Assembly (NCBI GenBank): GCA_019022495.1
Contig: JAFEKR010000001.1
Location: 2,790,001-2,854,000 of the forward strand
Length of the DNA stretch: 64,000 nt
Source: Epichloe hybrida
Taxonomy: Eukaryota; Ascomycota; Sordariomycetes; Hypocreales; Clavicipitaceae
Direction: 5' to 3'
Shown: positions 23,777-36,697 of the stretch, one piece after another
Layout: every line of letters starts with the position of its first letter
How positions within the stretch are numbered: position 1 is the stretch's first letter
Made by a program: the position numbers and the translations under genes
Notes under the pieces: generated by a model
Told to the model about the DNA's origin: nothing
Database searches by the model: none
The model's input: only the letters and a program-made list of their open reading frames with translations

Positions 23777-25695
23777 AAAACACAAAAGCATAGGCACACT
23801 GACTGGCGGCAACGCCGTTGCCTCGCGAGCAGAAATGGATCAGAAATGGATGACAGAACATTCAGGCAAAGCATTTTTTTCAAATGGATCCGCGACGTTC
23901 TGATGTGGCGGTTGGGGACCGTGTTGGGCTAGACAAATAACAACAACAGCCTCGTATGATAGTTGTGCTCACTATTCATAATTTCCCGCCACAAGTTCCA
24001 TGGGCTTGTCAGCATGGTGCTCAGGATAGATAGATTGCTAGTCGCTAGTGTCGGCATTCTAGTCCAATAATGATAGCCTTAGTTGAGAGGAGAGCCTTGT
24101 CTCGAAACACTGACTAGCAATGTGTTGTTGCAACGGACGGTGTTGGTTTGTGACGGCGCCCGCCATGCTTCAATCTCGGGTGACACCTTGTTCATACATA
24201 CGGAGGGTGGGAATGAGGGTTTATTTCCTTTGTCTACTCCGTACAAGTCCGCAGTTGCGCTTTTCACTCGGTCCAGGTCAGTAGTGAAGAAGACTTACCT
24301 ATATCCCCTTCTTCTGATGCGGCCAAGACTTGATTGAATCCTTGCGCCAAAAGTAAACGATTTGGTTCAAGATGCGAGCTCCACAAGGTGATGTGAGTTC
24401 CATCCATGCCTTCTTGTATACTTGATCGGCAATGTCCAACCTTGTCACCATGGCCCCAACAAGCCTTATCGGTCAGCCGGGAGGGGAGACGTCCACAGAC
24501 CAGACCATTTCGCTACCCATGCTGCGCGCAGAGAGTCTGATGACTTCGGAAGTCGTCGCCAGAGTCGCCGAACCGGAGACCTGGCTCCGTGAATCATTTG
24601 CCCCGGGCGGGCCAAGCTGATCTGATACACTCACTCGGCGTCTTACTCATCGCAAATGCCCATTCGGGCCGGATACATGATTCTCAAGCGACGAATGTTG
24701 CCAAAACAACTACATGAGCAGGAGATGAGGCAGAAGAAGAAAAAGGGGGGGGGGTTCCCAAACATGGGCTCTCTCTGCCACGTGTTCAAGACTTGATATG
24801 GCAAGCATTGCAGACGGGTAGATCGACGGCAGTGACATATGGCGGGCGTGGCGTGACCGATGACATCTATGTACAGTACCTAAGGCTTGGATCCCAGGGG
24901 GAATTGTCTTGGACGGGAATGGCGGGCCTCCCCCCCCCCCTCACCACCATGTGATTATTCCCCCACGGGCCACCCACCACAAACCACAAAGGCATCATGT
25001 TTCCGACAAGAGCGCGTGTTTGACAAGATGCGGAAAACTTGAGCTTCATGGACCACCCCACCACCGAAATTCCCCGTGACGCTAGGGAGTGAAAAAAAAC
25101 TTGCTATCAAACCCTCCGCGTCAGCCCCCCCCCGCTCGCGGACTCGTTCCCGTGTGCACATATGCTGCACACATGCAATGTGATGCAATGTATGAGCAGA
25201 CTTTTTGCTCTTTTCTTTCTTTTACGTGGGGAACAAGGCGGGGGGGAAACCCTTCGCGTGGCTCACGGGGCGTGCGTAGCCTCAATGGCCGTGCTCCAGT
25301 GAACTTGGGGAACTTGGAGGAAGGGATGCACGGGTAGAGTAGTCTGAACAGGAAGGGCTGTTGCACAACTGCATCGAGCGTCGAGATGTATGGTGTCGGT
25401 CACAGGGTCTGAGACTACGTTGATCACGTCGTCCTTTCGGGCTCGCATATATTGCATCTTCCATATCTCATTTCTGTATATGATACACAAGTCCCCTCAT
25501 CCACTTCCCTCCTGGGTATGGGGGGGGGGGTTTTTTTCTTTTGGTCCCATTCTCGTCTATTATCTGTTCAATTTCCTGACATGTCACCACATTGTTGGTC
25601 GGAGTCCAGTAAAATTGGACATGGCGCTCAGATCAGTTTCGCTTTCTTTCTTGCGCTGGCCGCTGAGCTGGAAGGTACGTGTTTTGTTAGCCTAA
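23777..25695. other. 3' flanks of the PARG-like gene and SEC24
   Basis: Nearly 2 kb between convergent stops with no supported gene. Holds G10 (24745-24754), C11 (24930-24940), C9 (25125-25133) and G11T7 (25520-25537) tracts and one TACTCCGTA word at 24235-24243. Confidence 0.55.
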
Positions 25696-28600
25696 TCAAC
25701 TTGAATCAAAAGGGAGGTGGTCTGAAGAAGAGGGATGGGTCATATTATATCGTACATCAAGTTGGACATCTCGATGCACTTGGACCAGCCAGTCCACGTA
25801 GTTTGGTGCCTCGTTGTTGCGATCCTCGACCAGCATGCGGGCAAACTCGAATTCCGCCCCGTCGATTCCTTGTCTTGCGAGCTGGAGGGTCAACCCCTTG
25901 GACCCTCGCATCGTCTTGAGAAATTCAATGATGTTGCGGACCTGTGCGTTCAGATGCGTTTCCAGGACCGGTAAAGAAGATGTGTATGCGTCCAGGCTCC
26001 TGAGGGAGTCCTTGCCCTCTCCAAACAGATCGGAAACCAGGTTTGGCGAGGTTTGAGAATGGAACCACAACAAACATTGCTGGCCATTGTCGACAAGGTA
26101 TACACCGCCGGGTTCAATGCGCGACAAGGATGCTCGTATTGAAGGTGGCAGCCTCAGGTGGCCTGTCTCTGGATCCGCAAAGCCCTCTTCCGGTTGCAGG
26201 TTGTGAAGAGGCAACATGCGAGGGTAGAGATATAAACTTAGCTCCAGGGCACCCATGGAGCGTATCATGCGCATTTCGTGGACCCTCCTGTCCGAACTCT
26301 CGATGCCACCTTTGAAGGCTCTGCACTTGATGAGTCCAAGCATAAACATGCAAAACTCCTTTAGTCTCTTGGGCATGACGAGTTGGCCGGCAGGATGCTG
26401 TTGGGTCGAGTTCTTTCTGTAGCATGCCATGACATCGATCGTCCGCTCCGTCATCAAGTTTCGAATCTCCTTGAGATTGGTCGACGTCGTTGCCAGCTTG
26501 GTAACGGCTTCCTTGGCGAGGAGAGCAATCACTGCGTCTTGGTCCACGAACTCCATGCATGTTCGAACGTCTTGCTCCCTCATGCCGGAATTCTTCGAGG
26601 TCTCGCTCACGCTGGCGATGATGTTGGAGCAGCGCACTCTGCGTTGACCGGAGGGTGTGGTATACAACAAGGCTGATTGGAAGTGAGCGTCCAACTTGGA
26701 ATCGAGTTTGCCGTCGTAGCTGAAGGACACTGCCAGAGCCTTGTCTGCGTCGATGACGCCGATTTCCAGATCGGCCCCAAAGGTATGTTGTATGAAATGG
26801 CCGTGATAAGCACCAACTTGCAGGCCATTGGAGCATCGAACCTTCATCAGAGCTTGGAAGCCGGTGAGTCTGGTTACTGTATGACTGATCTCGGCTGACA
26901 ACTTGGGACCATCTCGCGGCGCGATGAAATTAGGGTAGTAAAAAGTTTCTCCACCAGTGGTGGCTGCAACATGGCCTACATGGGCAGTATGTCAGCTTGC
27001 ATTCGTCCACCGAGGGCGTTTTCATGTCTGCCAAATTCTTACCGATGGTGGCGATGTCCAAATAACCTCCAGAAGGAGCAGCAAGGAAGAAGTCTGCGCC
27101 GACTCCTGCGGCCGTCATCTTCTCAGCAACCTTCTTCCACGCCGGGTGCTCCGTGGTGTACAACTTCTTATCAAGCTCGCCTCCGGGATGATTCCCGTCG
27201 TCTCTCATGAACAGCCTGCCCGGGCCCCAAGTAGGTAAAGCAGAGCACGAGCATACAATTTTGCCGCCAGTCGTCTCCAGGACTGCCAAAGCGGCGTTGA
27301 GGGTAGCAAGTAGAGCAGGTTCTGGATTCTTGACTTCGGAGAATATTTCAGGTAGTCGCGTCAACAGGGAAGTGACGAGGGACTTGGATTCGTACGGGTC
27401 GACAAACAAGCCCTCGCCGAGGGGCAGGAATGGATCCTCGAGATCGGGCATGATGAGCATTTGAGGTTGCTCAAGGCCAGCCTAATGATTTCAGAGAAGA
27501 TGAGTAGTTTATCTTGATGATTGTATTTTTCTTGAGACTCCAGACTTTCAACGTCGAGTAGACTTACATGCATGTTGTAGAAGTGGATGTCCTTGTCATA
27601 GGTGACGAACCCAACCTTGGCTCCTTCAGGTACCCGTCTCTTAGGCTCGCCATTCTCATCACTTTCTCCTTGATATTCTCCTCCGTAGAGAGCAGCTAAG
27701 ATTCCGTCGCAGAAAGTCTCCAAAAAGCCCTTGTTGTACGATTCTTGCGTGACATCAATGACAAAGAGCCATCGCAATCCAACCGGTTCTCGTGTCCAGT
27801 ATTCCTTGGGCACGACGAACTCGACCGTGCCGCGGTGAAGTTCGGGGCGCTGATCTCGGTCCACGCGAACGCCTTGGGGGCTCATGGCGCAGAAATACTC
27901 GGAGGGTGTGTCGTTGGGGTGAGTACACAGGTTACAAACGAATTTGTTGCCACCAGATCGGAACATCATGAAGGGATTAATGTACGCACGGCATCGACGA
28001 CATCGTGGAGGGCCCGCGTTGCCAAAGTCCAGCACAGGAATCTCCGCTTCGCCGGCTTGGAGCGGCGCCAGGGGCTGCAATAGTAATCCAAGCGGGAGAC
28101 CGGTAGCTTGTAAACCGTCCGACGTGGCAGGAATATTGTTCAAGGTCAATCGAGCGAATTTCGGGGAGGCATTGCCCTGATCGTAGGCAACAAATGAGAC
28201 GGTCGCAGGAGGTGGCACATGACGCTCGAAGGTTGGATAAATTTGCTTGAAGTAATCTGCCTGAAGAATGTCGCGAAACATGGGAATGCTCGGCATGTCT
28301 TCCAACGAGACCTTGGTAGGCCCAGATGTCGAGATGCTGGGGGCGGCGTCTGCAGATCCGTTGCCAGAAGCAAAGTATGCGGGTGCTCCTGGGGTAAACG
28401 AAGCATTACCCGGAGTCGGGAACTGGTTCGCGTTCATGTATTGGGGCGTACCTTGCGGGCTGCCAAATTGATCACCAAACCCAGGAGCACCAGATTGTCC
28501 TTGGACAGAACTGGGCATGAATTGGTTCGCATTGGAGCCAGACGGTGGCATACCATTGAAAGCCTGGGAAGAGCCCGTAGGCTCAACCGTGTGATAGGCA

Positions 28601-28962
28601 TGGCGATCTTTCTTCTTCTTTCGAACGGTCGTCTGTCCGTGTCCCAAATTCATGCTCCCCATCTGTGCAGCGAGAGCAGCGTCGGGTCCAGGTTGGGCAA
28701 AGCCACCTTGGAGGTTCTGGCCTTGGGGCATCCCATAGCCAGCTCCTACGCCAGGAGGCCCTCCCATATGCGGCGGCGGTGGTTGCTGGCTTTGATATTG
28801 CTGTTGCTGTTGCATGTCATAGGGTCCAGGAGCTCCAGGAGCTCCATATCCAGGAGCCTGTTGCTGAAAGGGTGGTTGTCCAGGAGCATAATTTCGATTC
28901 GGGTCGTTGGGGTCGGCACTTAAGCCCTGGCCGAGGGCATGATACTGCGAGTAGTCGGCCAT
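25696..28962 (-). CDS. SEC24: SEC24, COPII coat cargo-selection subunit
   Basis: Three exons, 28962-27568, 27481-27043 and 26975-25696, encode about 1037 residues. Both introns are canonical (GTAAGT...TTAG and GTAAGA...TGTAG) and restore conserved passages: HFYNMH-AGLEQPQMLIMPDLEDPF and DIATIG-HVAATTGGETF. The N-terminal third is Gln/Pro/Gly-rich and disordered. Next come the zinc finger (CRRC ... CNLC), the Sec23/24 trunk, beta-sandwich, helical and gelsolin domains, with a C-terminus ending DHLPFDSS. Known role: with Sec23 forms the inner COPII coat on ER exit sites and binds cargo export signals, working with Sar1-GTP and Sec13/31. Frame is intact. Confidence 0.95.
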
Positions 28963-31900
28963 TACCAGAGAAGAGTCGGCGCGTGAGGGAGAAGGTCTGC
29001 GTGAGCAAGCCTCTGGCCGGGGAAAGGAGATGTTGGTCGCGGAAGGGTGCGGAAGGGTTCACAAGGGGGAGGGGTCGCAAAGGCAGCCAGCCAGGCACCC
29101 AGGCCAGCTAGTCCGCAGTGCGCCAACAAGCTGTGTTATGCAAGTGGAAGTGAGATCTGAGATCAAGCAGGCGAATTTGAGCGAATTATGAACATCGACT
29201 GGCTGCCATATTCTCGTGGTCGCAGTCGGGGTCCAAATCTGCACAAGGAATGAATCTTGTTGAATCGTTTTTGATGCGGAGAATGGGTGGCGCTTGCTTT
29301 GCTTTGCTGGCCTTTTCGATACACATGTATTAAGCGGGAGCCGCCTCTGAGACGGCGGCCCGCGTATTACTTGCTGAGCATGACACTTAGCAAGCCGTGT
29401 GTGCGTGGCTTCCTATTGGCAGGCAGGGTCACGTCCACCAGACGCATCATGCTCCATGAGACGCTGGCTTCTCACGTGAGCAGTCACATGCGCTCCGGCC
29501 TGGCCCCACCCGCGACACCTCGTGTAAGTCGAAATGGTTTGACTACATGACAGAGAGGCATCCTGTCGGCAGTGCGAGAACACGGAGTCGTCGCAAATGT
29601 CGGGCAAATGGTGTGGAAACTTGCGGTTCTGGATCCGGCTTTGCAGGATGTGCAGCCTTCTGTAGCAACCTTTATCAACATCATCGGAGACAGTTCGGCG
29701 TGGTCATTGTCCGTTGATATCAATCTGCATCGTCTTAATTTCGCTTGACTTTGGCCATGAATCAGACAGAAAGGTCACACTACGCGCACCGTGCAGCACG
29801 GATGGAATGCCAACGAGTGCTGGAAGCTGTGAAATTCAATCGAGTGGGTTTTTTTTCATCCTTCTCTGTAGTTTTTTGAGCTCAAATACGGTGGTCGTGG
29901 TAATATGTATGCACTTCATGCTGACAGAAGCCGCATGTTCATTTGTCGGGGTTCTCGCGTGCACTACCCTTGAGCTCCCAGTGTGCGCGCTGATGGTGGA
30001 AGATGATCAATGTACTTGGATGGAGGATGGAGGATCCCGTTTTTCTGCTCTTCTTTTTCTCTCAACTAAGAAGCGTAGATGTGTTGCTGCCCGAGTCCGC
30101 GGACCTGATATTCATCGAAGCGAGACGCGTGGTTAGAGCGAAGGCATCGCGGGCTCCGATGAGGGGATAACGAAAGATGGCACAGGAGCAACAACAACGC
30201 AAGATTCTCACCACAATACACCGCTTATCGCTTTGGATGATTAGAATAATAATTTTACAAGTCAATCAGTCAATGCATTTGTTGCTTCGTTGCTTCCCTT
30301 CGCTGTGTTTGTGCGCCTGCGGTCGCGACACAAATCCTGACCGCCAGATGCACGCCACGAGCTAAAGTGAAGTTTTCCACCACCACAGTATGACAGAAAT
30401 ATTGGTTTGTCTACGTATCAGTCATATTTAATTGATCGAATGAGGGAAAGAACATAACAGAAGTATATCTATCATTCATTTTTGGCGAGATTGAGAGCCA
30501 TGCGACACTGCATCCGAAACGTTGTCGATCCAACAAACCTCAGACGCGCCGGTCGCATCCCAACCTCTGAACCTTCGCAGATAGCCAACGCCAGGCCCGT
30601 ATGAGCTGAAGTAACAAGATATGCATGCTGCAGAGCCTGGCTCTGTTTCAAAACAATTCAAAATTGAATTTACTCCATTTACCGGCTTCGTTGTTCGAGG
30701 CTTGCTTGCGGAAGACATTGGTGTAGATGGCTTCAGGACAATTGTAGGCGGGGTTGTGTGTGGGCGGACGGACCCGTCTGCGTTGGCCATGCCGAAAAGT
30801 GACTTTGGAAAAGAATCACAATAAAAGGTGCATAGCACGCGGGAATGGACAAGAAACTAGCATCGCCTGGTAGCGACAAACAATCTACGCCATATACAAC
30901 CAGCCGACAATCACAAGAGTGGCCGAGTCGATGGCCATCGGGCACGCGACAATGAGGCCAGCGAGACAACAACAAGCGGGGAGACCATGATCTGGCCACA
31001 CGACCAGGTACAATTTGTTACAAAGAGGCAATGGCCAATAAATGACTCATGCAAATCGTGATGGAGGGTCAGATCTGCAAAAGACGGCGAAAGGGATGCA
31101 AAGCCAGAAAGAAGGAAGAGGAAATGGGAACATCGAATGTCGAAGGGTGGTGGGCGGTCGCTGCTCAACCCCATCTCAGATCACGCAGAAAGGTTACTCG
31201 GGCGAAGAAGTGATGTTGAGCGCCGACCAATCAGAAAAATGGTTCCGGGGCGGGTACGCCGATTTTTACTTGGTTCCATAACACCCTCACCCATGTCATT
31301 TTTTGGAGGGATGGACGAGAGGGGACTTGGAGAGTACAGAAGGAAGTATGGCAGAGGTACTTCAGTGTGGCTGGATGAAGTCGAACAGATTGCCTCGAAT
31401 GCGCCTAATGGAGGACTGATGTCAAGTACCGGACTAAGTAGCAGGCTAAGTTCCGACAGCTGGTGCAGACAAGCCGCCTGATGTGGCGCACCGTCGCGCT
31501 AACGCAAATCTGCCCCCCCCCCCGGCCGGGAGCAGAACATCTGGACCACGGTATCATGGCAAAGTTGTCCGTATGTACTCCGTAGCTCCCGACTTTGTTC
31601 GAGAGCCAGATGCAACGTGCTGCGCCAGCCACTATTTTGTTGGGTTTTCAAGCTCGTCTTGTTTGCTTGCAGGCACCCCCAGGGCGCAACAAGATGACCA
31701 GTCATGGCAACAGCAATGGAAGTTTAGGAGTATATGAGCATATGAGCACATGAGCACATGAGCACACTTTTGTCGCGGACTCAAAAAGAAGCTCGAGCTC
31801 GGGGGGGGTGAGCCGGTCCCCCATCCCAGTCCTCAGTCCCGTTTTGCTTTGACGGGTCCCCTTCGCGGCTTGCAAGCACGCAGGGTCTGCTGGTGTGTTG

Positions 31901-32217
31901 GTGTCTTGTGTGCCTGTGCCTGCGCCGGCTCTGTGACCTCTCCCACAAGGCAAGAGCTACTGATTGCGCTCCTCCCCCCGCCCAATATATAAACAAGCCC
32001 CATCCCCTCCACGCGCCCGACCTGGTCGATCCTGGTTGTTCCTGCTTCCATTTGATCTTCATCCTTTATACAATCCGCTTCATTTCTTCTCCCTCCGCCA
32101 GTGCAGATTCAGTCGCGTCTTCTTCTTCTTTTTTTTCTCCTGTTTTGTTTTTTGCAAACAAGCCCGCCAACATCACTAACACGTTTTCCCTCAACCTCCA
32201 ATCACCAATCCATCACA
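28963..32217. promoter_or_regulatory. divergent upstream region SEC24/histone H1
   Basis: About 3.3 kb between divergent starts. A minus-strand frame at 30476-30790 starting MANADGSVR is the best of several weak candidates but has no recognisable family and no clear splice partners, so it is not called. There is a C11 tract at 31513-31523, a TACTCCGTA word at 31576-31584 and short GAGCACAT tandem units at about 31735-31765. Confidence 0.5.
31986..31993 (+). promoter_or_regulatory. TATA box of histone H1
   Basis: A TATATAAA word 232 bp upstream of the H1 start codon, followed by a CT-rich leader with a TTCTTC run. Good match to a TATA-driven, highly expressed histone promoter. Confidence 0.65.
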
Positions 32218-33125
32218 ATGCCTCCCAAGAAGGTCGACAGTGCTGCCCCCAAGGCTAAGCCCACCCATGCTAGCTACCAGGTATGTCGCGTGCCGTTGAG
32301 TCGGCTTCTTTCTGCGAATACATGATCGGTATTAATTCTCACAACAGGACATGATTACGGATGCCATTGTTAACGTACGTGTATCATTGCTTCTCCCCCG
32401 GCGCATTCTGTGCAGGAGGGTTATGTGTCATCGTGATTGACGTGGCTTGTCGACGATTCCCTTCTGTCATCATCATCGTCGCATCTTCGCCATCCACTTC
32501 AGTCATGCTGGTTTCTCTTTGGTCGAGTGTCTCACCCGTTCAGTCGTGCTAACTAGCTCGACACAGCTCAAGGACCGCAATGGCTCCAGCCGTCAGTCTC
32601 TGAAGAAGTATGTCAAGGCCAACAACAATCTGACCACTGTCACGGGCAACATGTTTGATTCTCTTTTCAACAAGGCCCTGAAGACCGGTGTTGAAAAGGG
32701 CGTCTTCGCTCAACCCAAGGGTCCCTCTGGTGGTACCAAGTTGGCCAAGAAGAAGGTTGAGCCTAAGAAGCCTGCCGCCAAGAAGGAGACCGTCAAGAAA
32801 CCCGCTGCTAAGAAGGCCGCTCCCAAGAAGTCCACCGCCGCCGCTGCCAAGGACGAGAAGAAGGCCCCCGCCCCCAAGGCGGCCGCTCCTAAGAAGACGC
32901 CTGTCACCACTTCTACCAAGAAGACTCCTGCCACCAAGGTAGGCTCATTCCACGTTTTGTTCCTCTGGCTGCTCGGACAATATACTGACAGGTTTGCAGA
33001 CCGACTCTGCTTTGACCAAGACCAATACTGGCCGTGTCGCTAAGACGACAAAGCCTACCGCTAAGAAGGCTGCTGCGCCAAAGAAGGCTGCCGCTCCTAG
33101 GAAGGCGGCTGCTGCCAAGGCATAG
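32218..33125 (+). CDS. hH1: histone H1, linker histone
   Basis: Four exons, 32218-32280, 32348-32374, 32567-32938 and 33000-33125, encode about 195 residues. The winged-helix H15 domain follows MPPKKVDSAAPKAKPTHASY and is split by introns; the second exon is only 27 nt, giving DMITDAIVN. Next comes LKDRNGSSRQSLKKYVKANN, then a long Lys/Ala/Pro tail with many AAKK and APKK units, ending AAAKA. All introns have GT-AG ends (GTATGT, GTACGT, GTAGGC donors). Known role: binds linker DNA at the nucleosome dyad and compacts chromatin; in ascomycetes it is usually a single gene. The third intron lies inside the disordered tail, so its exact acceptor (GCAG at 32999) is a little less certain. Confidence 0.95.
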
Positions 33126-34987
33126 GCATGGGCAATCCTATTCTTTTTGTCCATCAGATGCAATTTCTTGTTTAATGAAAGAACTACGGCGTTTTGGGAT
33201 TTGAACTTTTCAGGACACGGCTAGGGAGAGGCTGGTTTTGTCGGGATTATTGCCATTTGGGCTGGAGTGACTAGGGGAACATGTGGCTTATTACGTTGCG
33301 CGCGCACGCGCGGCACAGGGCATGAAGACGATGGCAATTGCATGTGAAGAATTTCTTGAGAAGGGCGGCGTGATCCCCCTCTGTAGGGGCAAATGGCCGT
33401 CACGCCAGGTCGGAGAGCAAGTTCCTCTCAATCATATGACCGGATCCTAACATTTCACGACGAGTATGTTATCTTTTCTTATTCTCGACGTTGACTGTAA
33501 GGGGGGAAAAGGCGCTGGATTCTACGCGACTTCTCTCACGAGGATGGCGACAAGTGGCAGTGTCTTGTGTGCCCTTTACAGTATTGGGTGGTTGGCGCTA
33601 AATGTAATTATATACCACACGTATGAGCAGGATGGAAAAAGGGAAATGACACGCAATGACTGCAAGCGTACTTGGCGTACTAGATTGTGCTGATGTTTGG
33701 TTTTTTTGGCGTGCTTTATTTCCCCTGGGTGATGTTTTGCGACGCGATGTGTATTATGGGTTTGTTTACAAAAGTACGGATACGGATCCGTAAGCCGTGG
33801 TCAATGCTCACGTGGGTTATGCTTGCGTGCTGATTTGTGCGTATAATCCGTAGTCCGTACATAATAGTTATGCACGGCGGGCAGCAACAAACCCACCTTG
33901 TTTCTGCTACCTACTACTCCGTACCTACTACCCTATCGTGATGGATTTACCACGGGGGATTGGCAGCTACCCCCCCATATTGCTGGCAGTGTATTACCAT
34001 GTAGTATATGATTGAAAGCCTCTTCTTGTGTTTGAAACCTGTCATTATGATATACAGCCACTTCTTCTGGTGCTTGGAATGTTCGTGTTTGATAACGCGG
34101 ACAAGATGTGCCATGTCCGCCTCTTGGAACTTTCATCTCACCATCTACCAAGTGCATACGTCGGCAAGCCAAGCCATTGAATGCTCATGACTGCGCACCA
34201 CCCGAGGAGCAGTCAGTTAATGCAATAATGCAATAGTTCCACATCCGTACATGCTCAGTGCATCAACGTTCCAGCATGCGTGCGTGCGTGTTCGGTATGG
34301 AACATTGTATGGGTTTAAACGCATAAGTTGTTCGAGTCCGTGCCACGTCGTTCGGGACCCGCTCTGCTACTTTAGCACAGCCGTGGTCCTATCATACTGC
34401 AGAGCTGACCGACTTAGTCCGTGCCAGCATCACGGAGTGACACCCACCGAGACGGGAAAATGGCTTCAAGTTGTCAACGCGTTCTGGCGACTGGCGTCTG
34501 GCGTCTGGCGTCTGGCGACTGGCGTCTGGTGTCGGGTGGCTTGGTGGAGCGTACCAGAACGGTCGGTTATTAGTGGCGGTGATGTCATTTCATTCAACGA
34601 AATACCACACCAGGCACCCTCCAACCCTCCAACCTCGGCTTCCCTCGATGCGTTCTGGTTTGCTTCACACTCGGATACTCCGGTGCAAGCCCGAGGAACA
34701 TGCTGCAATCCCTCGCAATTATCCGGCCACGAGCCCGACCATGTTGAAGAGACCTGATTAACGCTTCACACTCGGCCTTTACCCAATCTGCCGCTACCCC
34801 GACCGACCAACGCGCAGCTTTTCGAGTGCTGATCACCACCGCCGCCGCCGCCACCGCCACCATCACGACGACAGACGACGACAGACGACGACGACGACGA
34901 CGACGACGACCTAGCACCACCTGCCATCTGCAGCAGCCTTCCCTCATCTCACCTCACGCTCATACTGCAAGGCCAGCATCGCCAGCC
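33126..34987. other. intergenic region histone H1 to proline-rich gene
   Basis: No gene is supported. There is a TACTCCGTA word at 33915-33923 and related TCCGTA words at about 33780-33860. A 7-bp tandem (CTGGCGT/CTGGCGA) runs at about 34484-34530. Just before the next start codon a GAC/CGC trinucleotide tract (about 34838-34912) forms the presumed leader. Confidence 0.55.
34484..34530. repeat. (CTGGCGW)n short tandem repeat
   Basis: About six imperfect 7-bp units of CTGGCGT or CTGGCGA, upstream of the proline-rich gene. The CTGGC core recurs in the minisatellite at 43063-43137. Confidence 0.8.
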
Positions 34988-36697
34988 ATGTCGTCCAATC
35001 CATTCCGCAAGAAGACACCGAAAACACCCGGAACCATTGACACCTCCCGCACCAGGCCGCCCAAGTCTAGCATGCGCAGCGAAGATCTTCTTGCCTCTGG
35101 CGACAGGAAGAGCAAGCCCGTCAAGAAGGTCCGGGTGCTATCACCGCCACCATTATCGCCCGACTCTCCAGAATGGGACAAGCTTGACGGATTCAAGCCG
35201 CCCGGAACGCTTTCGGGGGACACATTCAGCTATACGAACTACTATCCCACGTTTGACCCCTTCAGCGGAACATCCACAGACGAGAGCGACCGCGACAGCA
35301 CCATTACCCCCCCGCCTGCGCCGCAGCAAGACCAGCAAAACCAGCAAAACCAGCATGTACGAGACAGGGTTGCCATCAACAGTGCCCCTGCAAACCTATT
35401 TAGCAAGACTCCCCTGGAAATTGAAGGATCCGAAGAACTGCAGAAAGAGAGAAAAGAGGAAGGAGAGGTGCTCAAGGCTGCGAATGCCGGGAGAAAATCG
35501 CTAAATGTCGATGCCTTCAAAAATCTGCTTTTGACAGGCCGTGTTGGCGACGAAACGACGGCTGTGCCGATGAGTGACCACGAGTCCCTGGCCAAAAAGT
35601 CGGCAACTGCCACTTCAACGTCAGAAACAAATGCGACGCCCGAAATCACCCATGGCGGCTACGATGACACCTCTGCCGAGTCTTCCGAGAGTCAGGAGAA
35701 AGATGAGGGTGGCCCGAGCATGCCACGTTCACAGCAGATCAAACAGGACAGAAAACTCCCTCCCCCTCCTCCCCCGAGCTCTCGGCACGGAAAATCAATC
35801 AGACAGCAAGAGTCCGTACATGTGCCGCAAGACGCACAAGATGCCCTGCCGGGACTGGGAGTCGGGATTCAATTCGCATCACCGTTGTGGCGTAGCCTCG
35901 ATGACGACGCACAGCTCGCGTCTCAACGTGAGCTTCATGCTCGATCAGCAGCTTTGGAAGTGGACGACAAATGGCAACCACAACAACAACAACAACGACA
36001 ACGACAACAACAACAACAACAACAACAACAACCACAAGCCGAGTCTACTCCGCCACGCTCCAGTACTACGATCAAGAGGCCGGCACCGACGCCGCCTCCA
36101 CCGCGAGGACACTCAAGATCTGATAGTAAACTGGCCGACTCGGAAGGCTCTCGGCGAACTTCTGCAGAAGAAGTCGTGACTACGCTTCGTTCCGACAGCA
36201 GCATCAGAGCAAGTGGTCATGTACCAGCACCGCCTCCACCCCGGCGACCTCACATCGCACCCAAGCAAGCAAGCCAACCATCATGTACTCCGAGTGTCTC
36301 AAAGTCATCCAACACGGCTCACGCATCTACATCTCCCCATCAAGATGAGCCCGTAAACTCGGCCCCTCCTTCGCCCGAAAACGCCCAACTTGGTCGCGGT
36401 AAATTCTCAGCGCACCCATGCACCCGTCGTCCTCGCAGTCTCAACAACGTGGAAGCACCAAGTCGGCGCATCTCCTCCGAGAACCGGTCACGCGAGGCCG
36501 GCCCTCCTCCTCCTCCTCCTCCTCCTCCTCCGCCGCCGCCACCGAGGAACCGCGGCGGGAGCGGCAACAATGCCATCTCATTAAAGAAGCCACCCGAGGC
36601 GCATCTCCCGCCCACATCGGGCAAGAGCGCAGATATCCTGGCGGACCTGAACGCGCTGCAAAGAGAAGTCGATGCATTAAGAGGCAAGATGATTTGA
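34988..36697 (+). CDS. proline-rich, intrinsically disordered conserved fungal-type protein
   Basis: About 569 residues without introns, starting MSSNPFRKKTPKTPG, an opening I have seen on uncharacterised Pezizomycotina proteins. I recognise no catalytic domain. Residues about 75-100 hold a compact conserved-looking segment around PGTLSGDTFSYTNYYPTFDPF. The middle is Ser/Glu/Pro-rich with a QQQ/RQQQ tract coded by a (CAA)n microsatellite (about 35985-36033). Several PPPP-type runs include one of about 15 prolines from a (CCT)n/(CCG)n tract at about 36502-36543. The last 25 residues (ADILADLNALQREVDALRGK) should form a short coiled coil. Poly-Pro runs suggest SH3, WW or profilin binding, as in actin or polarity scaffolds, but that is inference. 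Repeat length may vary between strains. Confidence 0.7.
   Translation: MSSNPFRKKTPKTPGTIDTSRTRPPKSSMRSEDLLASGDRKSKPVKKVRVLSPPPLSPDSPEWDKLDGFKPPGTLSGDTFSYTNYYPTFDPFSGTSTDESDRDSTITPPPAPQQDQQNQQNQHVRDRVAINSAPANLFSKTPLEIEGSEELQKERKEEGEVLKAANAGRKSLNVDAFKNLLLTGRVGDETTAVPMSDHESLAKKSATATSTSETNATPEITHGGYDDTSAESSESQEKDEGGPSMPRSQQIKQDRKLPPPPPPSSRHGKSIRQQESVHVPQDAQDALPGLGVGIQFASPLWRSLDDDAQLASQRELHARSAALEVDDKWQPQQQQQRQRQQQQQQQQQPQAESTPPRSSTTIKRPAPTPPPPRGHSRSDSKLADSEGSRRTSAEEVVTTLRSDSSIRASGHVPAPPPPRRPHIAPKQASQPSCTPSVSKSSNTAHASTSPHQDEPVNSAPPSPENAQLGRGKFSAHPCTRRPRSLNNVEAPSRRISSENRSREAGPPPPPPPPPPPPPPRNRGGSGNNAISLKKPPEAHLPPTSGKSADILADLNALQREVDALRGKMI

Noticed and set aside
30476..30838. Minus-strand frame starting MANADGSVRPH, considered as a small gene
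   Set aside because: A possible GT-AG intron exists, but no family, signal peptide or consistent exon chain could be found.
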